Shown here: positions 12,241 to 23,689 of the stretch, piece after piece | Position numbering within the stretch: position 1 is the stretch's first letter | Layout of the letters: every line of letters starts with the position of its first letter | Assembly (NCBI RefSeq): GCF_907164915.1 | Contig: NC_061864.1 | Location: forward strand, 5,043,389-5,107,388 | From: Impatiens glandulifera | Taxonomy: Eukaryota; Streptophyta; Magnoliopsida; Ericales; Balsaminaceae | DNA: 64,000 nucleotides | Direction: 5' to 3' | Made by a program: the position numbers and the translations under genes | The notes under the pieces: model-generated | Database searches by the model: none | The model's input: the letters and a program-made list of their open reading frames with translations, nothing else | What the model was told of the DNA's origin: nothing

Positions 12241-13594
12241 TAACAGCAGTATCCAGTACCCAATATTCTCAATCCACCATAGGAAGAGAAAAGGGAAATA
12301 AGTAGTTCTAATAATTAATTAAGCAGTTACAATCCAAAGCAAATACTTAGTACATATATCAAGTTCCATCTTGAAGCAAGAAGAAGAAGAAGAAGAAGTT
12401 GTAGAGAGAGAGATGAAGACCTGAGTCCTAACCATGGTTGATTATATGAAGTAGGTTAGAAGAAGAGTGAATAGAAGAGAATCCAAAGGGAAGTCCCAAA
12501 ATATCTCCCTAAGGATTGTCTTCTTTGATGCAATATTTTGAGCTCCAGAGCCATTCATGGAAGCTCTCAAAACTACTGTCAGTGGAACTACGTACACTAG
12601 ATGCCACTAAATGCTCACAGCTTTTATGTTTAAAGGTGATGATGAACAGGCTACAACTCCCAAGAGTTTAGCCCCCAAAAATGTTGGAAAAATTAAAAAA
12701 TAACGAATCTACGTCAGTTTCATTGATTGATCAATCCATTGATCGATCTTCTTCCCCTTGCCCACGGAGAAGTGTTTCCACCCAAAAAAAAGAAAGAAAA
12801 AAGAGCACAAGTACTTACAATGGATGTATCCAGTGCCCCCAAGATTTGCTAAAGCTACCTCTACCCATAGAGGTAATTTATCAACCAAAAAAAAAAAGTT
12901 TGGAAAGAAGGTGGGGATTAGCCAATTTGAAAGTTGAAGGGACCCATTTTTCATAATTTACATTTTCTTGAAAGGCCCTTGTAAAAATGGATCATAGAAT
13001 AAAAATTAGCCATTTTTTTTTCTCCTTTTGGCCTTGGCTAATTATAACCTAAATTACCTAACTAGCTAGATATGATGAAGTTAGCCCTTTCTTTTCCAAA
13101 AAAAAGGGCTGTTGTAAGTTAGTTGGGATGATGGATGATGGATGATGGATGATGTATGATATGAAGATGAAGATGAAATGATCACCAATTTATAAAGCTC
13201 TTGATCCACATTGAGCTTGTAATTGGTTCCATATGCAGATAAAGCTTATAAGTTTTGCTTATAAATTGATTCTCTTTAATCAGGATCCATTCCTTTTTCA
13301 AGAGAAACAATTTTAGCTGACATGATGATATGAAGAGCTTCTGCCCTTTAGATAGAAGATAGATAGAGAGAAACAGAACCATGATAAGGCCACAGGTCTT
13401 TGGATGCTTCTGGAAAATGAAAAAAAAAAGAGAGAGATCTTTTTAACGATGAGGGATTGGTGCTTGAACGGCGGCCATCGCCATTGTCACGCCTGTGGCA
13501 CAGCAAAACAAACTGTCAAAGATATCAGTATCTCTTTTTATCAATTAATTAAGAACAACCCTAGATCCAAACAAACAAACAAAAACAAAAGCTG
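12240..13594 (-). other. Probable 3' UTR and flank of the RNA-binding-protein gene
   Basis: Downstream of the stop at 13595-13597 there is no further ORF, but the part at 12400-12660 is less AT-rich than its surroundings. On the minus strand it reads like transcribed UTR, with TTCTTCTTCTTCTTGC near 12380. A sequence resembling a splice donor overlaps the last coding codons (CACTCAG|GTTCGTACC, 13614-13617), so a spliced 3' exon that changes the last few residues or the UTR is possible. Near 13131-13155 there is a GATGATGGAT tandem. This is inference; transcript data would settle it. Confidence 0.35.
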
Positions 13595-16117
13595 TTAATC
13601 CATATATGGGTACGAACCTGAGTGCAGAGGAGCGTTGGGTGCAAGTGACATTGGAGCGCCGTAGTGATGATGAGGGTAGCCGCCGGCGGCACTAGATGAG
13701 TTCAAGGCAGAGTATTGAAACAGCTGATGTGGGTATTGAAGGCCGTACCCCTGTCCACCGGCTGCGGCGTATCCAGTAGCCGGAGCTCCGGCGCCGTTTC
13801 CTTCACCGAAGTTCAGAAATGGGTAGTAGGCTGCAGCTGCCGCCATCCCTCCGCCGCCGGCGCCGTATATCGGATATTGAGTGGCGGCGCCTCCATAAAC
13901 ACCATAGTATCCCTGAAGAATTCAAAATTAAGAAAATCAAACAGACAGACAGACAGACAGAACTCATTTGTCTTATCCATAAATCCAACGGACAAAAAAA
14001 AATCATCATCCAGATTCTTTCCTGTTCATATAATTCCTACCAATCCTCTGATTCCAAATATCGAGATAACAATTAGTCAATGTTTTGTAAAGTAATATTT
14101 AATTATTAATAATAGTTATGCTTCTCGAGGTTAGTATAAACAAAAGCACGCAATCCAATAAAAACCCATAATCTCAATAGTTTGTTTGACCAAAAAGTAA
14201 AAAGGCAGTCTTTGTTTAGAATTTAATATAAATAAAACATTTTGTATGAAATTGAATTTTAGTAGAAATTCATAAAATTGGTTAAAACCAAACAAGGCCA
14301 CAACACAGACAATGGGAGGGTCCATGAATCATGAATATGAATGACATAATTTATATTTACTTTTAACCATAGTAATAATCTAGTTTAGGAATTAAGTGAC
14401 CATCACAATAATAATATTATTTTATTTATTCAAAGTTAATTAATTGTAAGTTGTATATATCTTAGAATTTATTTATAGACATGAAAAAAATGTACGGCAA
14501 TATTATTTTAGGAGTAGGAATATTCTAGTTAGGAATTTTATATTTATATTAAGAGACAAAAAAAAAAACAGTTAACTAGTCTAATTGATTTGAAAACTAA
14601 TTAAAGTCTAATTTAATTATATTTATATATATATATGTGGTTTTTATTAAATGAATAAAATTTTCTTATTAGAATGATTGAGATAGAGAAGTAAAACAAA
14701 CCGTGGGATAAGAGTAGTCAGACGAATATGTGGAATACCTGCATGTAGTCAGTCACCATCAACAAATTAATCATCCCATCAAAAAAATATTTTTTTTAAT
14801 GAAATAATTCACTTATTTGAAAACTATTATGTTATGCTTACATTGTAATTGAATTCATTGTAATTAACAAGACATATAATTAAGGAAAAGGAAAGTAGGC
14901 ATTGAGAGACATGATGATTTGAGTGAAGAAGAATTCTGATATTATTTGAAAAGAGAGAGGGAGGGGGGGCATGCGTGAATAGAAAGATGGGTAAAACATG
15001 AGTTGGCAAATGCACGTGGTAGAGGGGGCACGCCTTCTGTCCGACATCTATTATAATGTCTTTTTTTATTTTTATTTTTATTTATATTCTTGATTTAGAT
15101 AAACAAAAATAAAAGGTAGAAAGAATAGAAGAAAGATTGCTTGGATAAAAAGAAAATAAAATTAATTATTACGTACCCATAAAGATTGTAAGGTATCCCT
15201 TGCTGGATAGCATAATGAGCTGGAGTGAACGCCGTCGCCGACGCATAAGCAGCCGCCGCCGCCGCCGTTCCTCCTCCTCCAAACGCCGTCTGAAATGTTC
15301 CCATTGCACCCCTCATGTTATTCCTTCCTCCTCCTCCACTTCCTATACATAGATTAATTATTTCATTTTCTAAATTAAGATATATTGAAACGTGAAAGCT
15401 ACAACACTTAAGACTATGGTAATTTATTAATATAAAGAGCTGTCATATATGTTTACTAGAATTGGGTGGGGATATCATATTATTCTTTTAACCTAGCTAG
15501 TCATATTAATTAATTTCTTGCTCAAAATATATATAAATTGTTGATCAAGATTGAATTTGATATCTATCTTTAATTAGGTTATGTAGATCTTCATCATCAT
15601 GTATAACAGTTAATTAATAAATATAATTCTATGATCGTATGGAAAAACATATACCATGTTTTGGGGTTGAAGGTTTAGATCTTTGAAGACCCAAAGAAGC
15701 CAAATTACAGTTGGCCCTCCTCCCATCTATCACCGGAGCTGCATCAACGCAAGCCCTCATGGCTGCGTCTGGTTCTCGAAAAGTTACCTTATAAAATTAA
15801 CAAATTCTTAATTATTATTAACCCATTTGATCAAAGATCCTTCAAATTAATTAATGAACCCATTTCTTAAGTAAAATTGACTTTTCTTTAAAGAGAAAAG
15901 AGAGAGTACATACAAATCCATAGCCTTTGGATCTACCGGTGGCCTTATCGGTGATGACAACAGCTTCCAAGATATCACCAAATTGTTCAAAGTAGTTCTT
16001 CATTGTGTCCTTTTGGGTTTCCCAAGCCAACCCTCCAACAAACACCTTGGTGTATGTTGTATCCCCAAATTGCCCTCCCGCCGCCGCCGCCGCCGACACA
16101 TTTGATGGAGGAGTCAT
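13595..16117 (-). CDS. Single-RRM RNA-binding protein, ARP1/RBM24-38-like
   Basis: Five exons: 16117-15914, 15787-15655, 15342-15177, 14738-14702 (only 37 nt) and 13912-13595, giving 858 nt and 285 residues with consistent phases. After a short Ala/Gly N-terminus ([15 protein letters not shown]) there is one RRM, about residues 22-100. RNP2 is KVFVGGL (24-30) and RNP1 is KGYGFVTF (64-71), split by the first intron. The helix after RNP1 reads [20 protein letters not shown]. The rest is low-complexity and rich in Ala, Gly and Tyr ([44 protein letters not shown]). This arrangement matches the plant family annotated as 'probable RNA-binding protein ARP1', implicated in mRNA binding. The start is the first ATG, just before the RRM as in relatives. 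A donor-like site near the stop leaves the last four residues uncertain. Confidence 0.9.
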
Positions 16118-16382
16118 CTTCTTCTTCTTCTGATCTCTCTTCTTAATAATAATAATAATTAAAAAAAAGATTTGACCTTTATTATACAAACTGATGCTTG
16201 GTAATTGGATGAGGAATTAGGAAGAAACTAAAAGAAGGAGAGGGAGATGGTGGTGTTGATTGATGATCAGACAATTAGGTCAGAAATCCAGCGAGGGAAA
16301 GAAAAGAAAAGCAAGAAGATGAGAGAGAGAGAGGGAGAAAGCAAAAGGTAGGAAAAGATGAGTGACTCTTCTTCCTCTCTCT

Positions 16383-16389
16383 CTTATAA
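16383..16389 (-). promoter_or_regulatory. Probable TATA box of the RNA-binding-protein gene
   Basis: The minus strand reads TATTATAAGAGAGAG, followed by a long pyrimidine-rich leader (16200-16380 shows GA-rich on the plus strand) before the ATG at 16117. Position and composition fit a plant core promoter with a CT-rich 5' UTR. Confidence 0.45.
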
Positions 16390-16399
16390 TACGGACGTG

Positions 16400-19080
16400 A
16401 ATTATATTAATATTTATTTAATAATATACCAGCCAGCCCCCATTTCTTTAACACAACTGGCAAATAAAGACTGTCACCTTCCTTTTTGAGCGTGTCTGTC
16501 ACTCTCTCCATTCATTCATTATTTCTTTCTTTCTTAAAAACTCTCACTCAGACTCCATTATTATTCTAAGAGACAAACCTCTGCTTGCTAGGTTGTCAAA
16601 ATGTACGTACGACCCAAGTTGCTCCATCCATCTCTACTTATGATATATATATATATTGTTTTAAACAAATTATCTAATAATATATTTGCAATTTAGATAA
16701 TATAGTTTAACTTAGCTATATATGAAATTATTAGGTTTAGGGTTGGGATTGAAAGTGATAATCGAATCAACTTCATTTACTTTTGTTACTTTAATGATAT
16801 CTAGATAATAACATATAAAATAAATGAATTAGTTAAGGATTTATTTAAACATGTAAAAGAATATTGGTGGATATATATATCATATATGTATATCCAAATA
16901 TAGAAAGGTTAGAATATGGGGTAACATCTACAAATATGGAAGGTTGAATGAATGTTTACATATGAAATTATGAATGATTCTCGGTTGATGCTATATTTTT
17001 GCAAATCAATGGAGATATAAATATAGGACCTACACAGGGCATGCAATTTTGATTACAAGACTCTTTAACTAATTAATTAAATTATTCATTTCTTATCATT
17101 AATTTATTTTTGTTAATTCTATTGAAAAGACTTCAATTGAAATGACAATATAGGTTAGGATAGAATTGGTTTTTTATAATTTTTAATTTCGTCATACTTA
17201 TACTATAATAAAACTTATGTTCGGTTGGACGAGACGAGAATGTATTAAACTAGCTAGTCGTATGGTTTCATATTCTTTTTTGGATATTTGACAAACTTGT
17301 AAATTAATTTTAATCAATCATTTTGATATTAATTAAACTAAATTAACTATAAAAACACAATATAATAACAATCTCAAACAATATTTTTTATTACATAAAA
17401 ACAAAAGGATAATATTTGTATATAATTTTTTTTATTAAATAAAGATGAAAAAGATAATATGTGTATATATATACCTTTTCTTTTATACAATCTTTTTTAA
17501 TTACATAAAAAAGAAAAGATAATGTTTGTATTTGAATTTATTTTGTTATATCCTGACTATAATTAGTATATTATTTATAGTACGTCAAATTAATTTAATT
17601 ATTTAATATATTAGTTTATATCATATTAATTTTTTTTTAAACGTTAGGTTACGCTTCTACTTCAAAGTGCGACTAATCTCGCAGGTTAAACATATACCCC
17701 ACAAATAAACTTAACCAATTAATTAAGCAAGCGAAACTTGTCGCCTGTTGGGTTCGTACCCAAAACCTCTATGAGACTAGGGATATTCACATCTTTTTGT
17801 AACTAGACTAAGAGTGAATATAATATTAAAATTTTCTATTGAAGTATTTAAATATTTTTTTAGTTCGCATTGAGATTGTATATATCTTATTTATTTGAAG
17901 CAGATATATGAATATAAAAGCTTACCAACCTGGCGTGCACCCGCCCAGACTTTAATTGAACATATCAATATCACACATCACAATATTACATTCATATATT
18001 TTCCTTGGACATGCATATATATGCATACTATTCATGTTATATATGTTATTATATTATATAGTAAAATATTTTTTAAATATATATATAATTTCTTTATGGC
18101 TAGTAATTTTACAAAATTATTAGAAAGATTAATTATTAATATTTATTTTCTTTGTTTTGTTTAAGAAAATTAGAAAGAGAATAAAAACTGTAATTTTAAT
18201 TCTGAAAACATTATAATGTAGTATGATTTATGAAAATTAGATATTTTTTTTTTTAAATAAAATAGGGAATTTAGAACGACATAATGCGATAATTGATATC
18301 TTAGGGATTGATATTTTCATTTAAGTTTTCCGAGTGATCGAGTTGTGATATGAAAATGAGAGTTACATTTATATACAATAAAATATGTTCATATTGTACC
18401 AGCGTTAATCCGAAAATTCATAGAAATTTCACAGTTATAAACATGCTTACTATACATAATGAATGATATGTATGAATAATATTTTTGTTGCACAACTGTA
18501 CTATACAACAAAATAAGTTATTAAAATTTTGAATATTCCTTAAATTGCAATTCTTAATAATTGAGAACTATAAAATTATAGTTTTATAAAGATGGATGTT
18601 ACATGTCTCGAGTTTGGATTATAATAAAATCGTCTTAGTTGAAGTTGAGGCAATTACTACGAGGGTCATGTCCCCTTCCTAAATTAAAATAATTATTATA
18701 ATTTTAAATTATCTATCAAATAAAAATATTAAAATTTAACCTTACAAATCTATTTCTAATTTTTACCGTTACCAAACATAAAAAATAAATTGTAGTCTTA
18801 CATGAATGTGGAAATGTGATAAGTACGATCGCAGATAAGTCTTTAACCTAACATTATAAGTTACAATTGCTCATAATTGTTAGATTATAAAAAAAATACA
18901 TAACAATAAACTCATTTGAAGAGAATGACCATAATTGAATAAATAGCCTGTATTTTGATTAATAAATTGTTGAATAATATATTTGATTAAATATTTTTAA
19001 TAATAGAATAATAATTCTTTTTAAAATTTCAACAAAATAAGACTTTAAAAACTTTTGGGAGTCAAAGATTTCATCTATTC
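16400..19080. other. Intergenic AT-rich DNA, no gene seen
   Basis: No coding signal. Two slightly GC-richer blocks stand out: 16430-16610 (upstream region of the RNA-binding-protein gene) and 17640-17800, which contains GGGTTCGTACCCAAAACC and looks like a fragment of a dispersed repeat. I could not define ends for it. Confidence 0.55.
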
Positions 19081-19084
19081 CTAT

Positions 19085-19480
19085 CTCATTATTTAGATGG
19101 AACGTTATTTATGGTAAAATTCTAACACATGATATGTACATGAAAAAAATTTAGTGTTATGGCTCGTATGTGTCACGAAGCGGTTGAATTGACAACTCAT
19201 TTATTTTTGTATTGTCGATAAGATACTAGTATTTAAAGTTTTGTACAGTTACTAAGATTCATTGGGTGATGTTTGGGTCTGTAGATAGTTGTTGAGAAAT
19301 TTGGATTGATATAGTTGATATGACATGTCTACATATTTGGTTTACCATCCAAATTATTTTTTGGTGGATTATCTGGTTTGAGATAATTCATTGAACTTTT
19401 AATGATCGTAGTCGTTCAATGTGTATTAATCATTATATTTCTAAGATTCGTTCAGGAAAAGTCAGTCTAATCTGTTAGGG
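19085..19480 (+). pseudogene. Decayed LINE tail (zf-RVT type zinc-binding region)
   Basis: Translated in broken frames, this reads like the C-terminal zinc-binding end of a plant LINE reverse transcriptase: WNVIYGKILTHDM, then after a frameshift CHEAVELTTHLFLYC, then much later FNDRSRSMCINHYISKIRS. The first two pieces correspond to the conserved 'W-x-GKILT-D' and 'C-xxE-xxxHLFxxC' parts of zf-RVT, and the last to the usual basic tail. Several stop codons and at least one frameshift are present. Upstream RT sequence was not seen. The match is from memory of the family pattern. Confidence 0.5.
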
Positions 19481-19600
19481 AGTTAATCGTTATTCTCAAG
19501 ATTTTACGAGCTCAATAACTTATCGTTTACCGTTTTTTCACTTTTTTTTTCTTTTTTTTTTCTTTTTGTCATTATTTTCCATTATGATTTTTTATTTTTA

Positions 19601-19642
<42 letters not shown>

Positions 19643-20180
19643 AAACACCAAATTACTTGTCTAAAATAATTCAAAGTTTATAAAAATAATTATATAATAT
19701 AATAATAAATAAATTGATGTTATGCCAAAAAAAAAAATTAACTTGTTGGATTTCCTACTGACTAAGTAGTTTTTTTTTATTAAAAAAATTATTTATCCCG
19801 AATTTGATTTACTGTAAAATAAATAAATTTTAATAACAGTTATATCTAAAAATATAGTATTCAAATTTTATTTTAGTTTTCTAAGAAATTAATAGTAAAT
19901 ATATATGTATATATGAAATTGTTAAAACAAACTGTCCCTAATTATGGAGAAGTTAAACACGCGCGATATCGAGAGTGGCATTTGTTAGAGTGGAAGAACT
20001 GTTAATAATATTAAAAATTAAAATTTAATAAAAAAAATGTCCTCTTTCTTCGTTGGTCGCTACTACAATTTAAGAAGACAAATTAAGGTTTGATGTTGCC
20101 GTTAAATTACGTAATTGACCATAACCACTATTCATTTGGATCTGATTTAGGGTTTAGTTTTATCAAATCTATATATATAT

Positions 20181-21935
20181 AATGATGTTTGATTTTTAAA
20201 GTGTTCGTATTGCCGGGTCGAGAGCTGTGGTTTATTTGGATACTTGGGTCGGATTGTGGGTTGACCCGCCTTTAAATTTAAAACGGTTAAAAATGAAATT
20301 AAAAATGCCAAAGGTATGTTTCGAACTTGCAACCTAACAAAACAAGTATAATTCTTTAACCAACTAGGCTACAAAGACTTTATATTTTAAATTCAACACC
20401 AAATTTGATAAACGCGGGACGTTTTAATATTAATATAAGTTCAACTTTTTAACTAACTAATATATATATATAATGCTTAATTTTTAAAGTGTCCGGATTG
20501 CCGGGTCGAGAGCTGTGGTTAATTTGGATACTTGGGTTGGATTGTGGGTTAACCCGCTTTTAGATTTAAAACGGTTAAAAATAAAATTAAAAATGCTAGA
20601 GGTATGTTTCGAATTTGCAACATAACAAAACAAGTACAACTCTTTAACCAACTAGGCTACAAAGACTTTATATTTTAAGTTCAACACCAAATTTGATAAA
20701 CGTGGGACGTTTTAATATTAATATAAGTTCAACGTTTTAACTAACTAATCTATATATATATAATGCTTAATTTTTAAGGTGTCCGGATTGCCGGGTCGAG
20801 ATCTGTGGTTAATTTGGATACTTGGGTCGAATTGTGGGTTAACCCGCCTTTAAATTTAAAACGGTTAAAAATAAAATTAAAAATGCTAGAGGTTTGTTTT
20901 GAACTTGCAACCTAACAAAACAAATACAACTCTTTAACCTACTAGGCTACAAAGACTTTATATTTTAAATTTAACACCAAATTTGATAAACGCGGAACGT
21001 TTTAATATTAATATAAGTTCAACTTTTTAACTAACTAATCTATATATATAATGATGCTTAATTTTTTAAATGTCCGGATTGCCGGGTCGAGAGCTGTGGT
21101 TAATTTGGATACTTGGGTCGGATTGTGGGTTGATCACATTTAAATTTAAAACGGTTAAAAATAAAATTAAAAATGCTAGAGGTATGTTTCGAATTTACAA
21201 CCTAACAAAAGAAATACAACTCTTTACCAACTAGGCTACAAAGACTTTATATTTTAAATTCAACACCAAATTTGATAAACGCAGGACGTTTTAATATTAA
21301 TATAAGTTCAACTTTTTAACTAACTAATCTATATATATATATATAATGCTTAATTTTTAAAGTGTGCGGATTGCCGGGTCGAGAACTGTGGTTAATTTGG
21401 ATACTTGGGTCGGATTGTGGGTTGACCCGCCTTTAAATTTAAAACGGTTAAAAATAAAATTAAAAATGCTAGAGGTATGTTTCGAACATGCAACTTAACA
21501 AAACAAGTACAACTCTTTAACCAACTAGGCTACAAAGACATTATATTTTAAGTTCAACACCAAATTTGATAAACGCGGGACATTTTAATATTAATATAAG
21601 TTCAACTTTTTAACTAACTAATCTATATATATATATAATGCTTAATTTTTAAGGTGTCCGGATTGCCGGGTCGAGATCTATGGTTAATTTGGATACTTGG
21701 GTCGGATTGTGGGTTGACCCGCCTTTAAATTTAATACGGTTAAAAACAAAATTAAAAATGCTAGAGATATGTTTCGAACTTGCAACCTAACAAAACAAAT
21801 ACAACTCTTTAACAAACTAAACTACAAAGACTTTATATTTTAAATTCAACACCAAATTTGATAAACGCGAGACGTTTTAATATTAATATAAGTTCAACTT
21901 TTTAACTAACTAATCTATATATATATATAATGATG
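20181..21935. repeat. Tandem array of ~290-bp units (six copies)
   Basis: The anchor TGCCGGGTCGAG recurs at 20211, 20499, 20789, 21080, 21372 and 21664, spacings of 288, 290, 291, 292 and 292 bp. Each unit continues with TTTGGATACTTGGGT, ACGGTTAAAAAT, a tRNA-like segment and GATAAACGCGGGACGTTTTAA. Units differ by scattered substitutions, so the array is not a recent expansion. The part at 21936-22035 is a deleted unit that joins GATAAACGCGGGA-type sequence directly to GGGTCGGATTGTGGG. Confidence 0.93.
20317..20380 (-). promoter_or_regulatory. tRNA-like pol III A and B boxes inside unit 1 of the array
   Basis: On the minus strand unit 1 reads GTCTTTGTAGCCTAGTTGG (A box TAGCCTAGTTGG at 20371-20360), and 32 nt later AGTTCGAAACA (B box, about 20327-20317). 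The consensus and spacing match a tRNA-type internal promoter. Equivalent sites occur in units 2-6. The B box is altered in unit 3 (AGTTCAAAACA), and the A box is altered in unit 3 (TAGCCTAGTAGG) and degraded in unit 6 (TAGTTTAGTTTG). No complete cloverleaf was drawn, so this is a tRNA-derived, SINE-like head and not a tRNA gene. Confidence 0.55.
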
Positions 21936-22125
21936 CTTAATTCAACACCAAATTTAATAAACGCGGGACAATTTAACATTAATATAAATTCAATTTTGGG
22001 TCGGATTGTGGGTTAACCCACCCATAAACTTAAAACGATTAAAAATAAAATTAAAAATGTTATCCGTAATTTTTTTTCACGGTTTTTATATTATTAATCG
22101 TGAAAATGCACGGGATAAATGCTAG

Positions 22126-23440
22126 TCTTTAATGAAAACAATATTCTCATAGTTATCACAAGTCATAGTTTGGTCAAAATAGTATATTAATTGATGATCA
22201 TAGTTTGCTAAAAAAAAAAAAAAAAAAAGAGTTTGAAGGAAGATAATGAATATAAAAAGTCATGTTAATTTATTTTAGAGAATTAAACAGCTGGTTTAAG
22301 AAAAAAAAATATGATACTTATAAGGAGATTATAATATTTATAAGATTCTTTTTGACATCTCTAATTAAAATGGAGCTCATGATATCATTAAATATAAAAC
22401 TTAATTACATCATTTACTACTAGAAATTCCATAGTTAGCCAGTTAGCATGCAAAATATATAAGTGAGAATCATTTAAACTCAACGATCAAAAATTACAAA
22501 TTAAAATTGAAAGCACAACACAAAATAAATTATATTCACCAATAATAATAAAAAATAATAAGTACGGAGATTTTCACGAAGATCAATGAATTCTCTATCA
22601 TTTTTCTTATTATAGTAGTTTTATAAAAAATAAAAAATAAAAAAAATTTATCCACGATATAAAGATTATTGAGTAATACAACACAAAATAACCAACCAAA
22701 TTTAAATCATAATCAACAACCCAACTTAAGTCATAATATTGATTATTATAAATTCAACAAAAGTCGAGTATAAAAGCAAATATAAGTTGATAAAATAACA
22801 AATATCAACAACGTTAATATCACTTATATTATATTTTAATATTATAATGTTGTCTTTTTAATTTTGTGAGTATTGTGATTCACAACAGAGTATTTGTGTT
22901 TTGATTGTAACAATATATTAATTTAAATTGAAGTGAATGTATGTAAACAAATATATATACAATCTTTTTTTATATTAATTTTTTTTCTTCTAAAATATAA
23001 CAATTTTATAAAATTTTGAACTCACCAAATAACTAAAATGTTGCAAGACTAAAGTCTCAACTTAAAGTGAGATTTATTGTGCTAGATTTTGAATTAAAAA
23101 AATAAAATTTAATCAAAGATACTCTTGAATAAGACTTTAGTGTTTACTTTAGCATACTTGAGATTTTTTTTATTTGTAATGGTATGGCACAATATGAAAA
23201 ATTAATTAAGATTGTAAAAAACCAATAATATATGAAACACAAAAATTAATTTGTCAATTCTAGTAAATTTGTTAAGCCTAACTATATTTGTGATGGATTT
23301 ATTATTCTTTTTTTAAGGTAATTGAGACATATTTGTGAAGGATTTATTATTCTAATTTTTTCTTTTACTCGTTAGAATTATTTTAAAATTGAATATGTGG
23401 CATGCAGAACCTAGTAAAGCATATGTGTCTTATTCAAATT

Positions 23441-23483
<43 letters not shown>

Positions 23484-23544
23484 CATTACAATCAAACTTT
23501 ATATTTAAACATTTTTTTAACCTAAAAACTAACCTGACTTATTG
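22126..23544. other. Intergenic AT-rich DNA, no gene seen
   Basis: Only AT-rich sequence with an A19 tract near 22212-22230 and a (TA)n tract of about 20 units at 23443-23480. No coding or structural signal was found. Confidence 0.6.
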
Positions 23545-23550
23545 ACAATA

Positions 23551-23680
23551 ATTATAGTAAATTATTTATATACGCTTTTATATTGAAGTAAGGTTATGAC
23601 AATATGACAATAAGTTATTGTCATAACCTTGCTTCAACATAAAAAAAAATTAAAAACGTATATAAATAATTTTCTATAAT
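23551..23680. mobile_element. Foldback (hairpin) MITE-like element
   Basis: A 130-bp near-perfect inverted repeat. The left arm, ATTATAGTAAATTATTTATA...AAGTAAGGTTATGACAATA (23551-23604), matches the right arm in reverse complement (about 23617-23680), with a short central loop. The arms differ mainly by a poly-A/T length change. Such foldbacks are typical of MITEs and can give hairpin RNAs if transcribed. No convincing target duplication was defined. Confidence 0.6.
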
Positions 23681-23689
23681 TAAGAATAA

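Larger units (their letters stand above)
20168..22125 (+). mobile_element. Non-autonomous Helitron-like element with six tandem internal units
   Basis: The left end is A|TCTATATATATATAATGATG and the right end is ...GCTAG|T, the TC...CTRR termini between host A and T that define Helitrons. Just inside the right end is a compound hairpin. The inner stem TTTTCACG/CGTGAAAA (22074-22081, 22099-22106) is perfect. The outer stem TTATCCGT/ACGGGATAA (22060-22067, 22110-22118) has one bulged base and finishes 3 nt before CTAG. No Rep/helicase ORF is present. The interior is a head-to-tail array of six full ~290-bp units and a rearranged partial seventh; most units repeat the TC(TA)n 5' end. The termini and hairpin are direct observations; assignment to Helitrons follows the known end structure. 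Confidence 0.7.

Noticed and set aside
12681..12956. 91-codon plus-strand ORF antisense to the RNA-binding-protein 3' region
   Set aside because: Low-complexity Lys/Ser sequence, no splice context, no homology; likely chance ORF.
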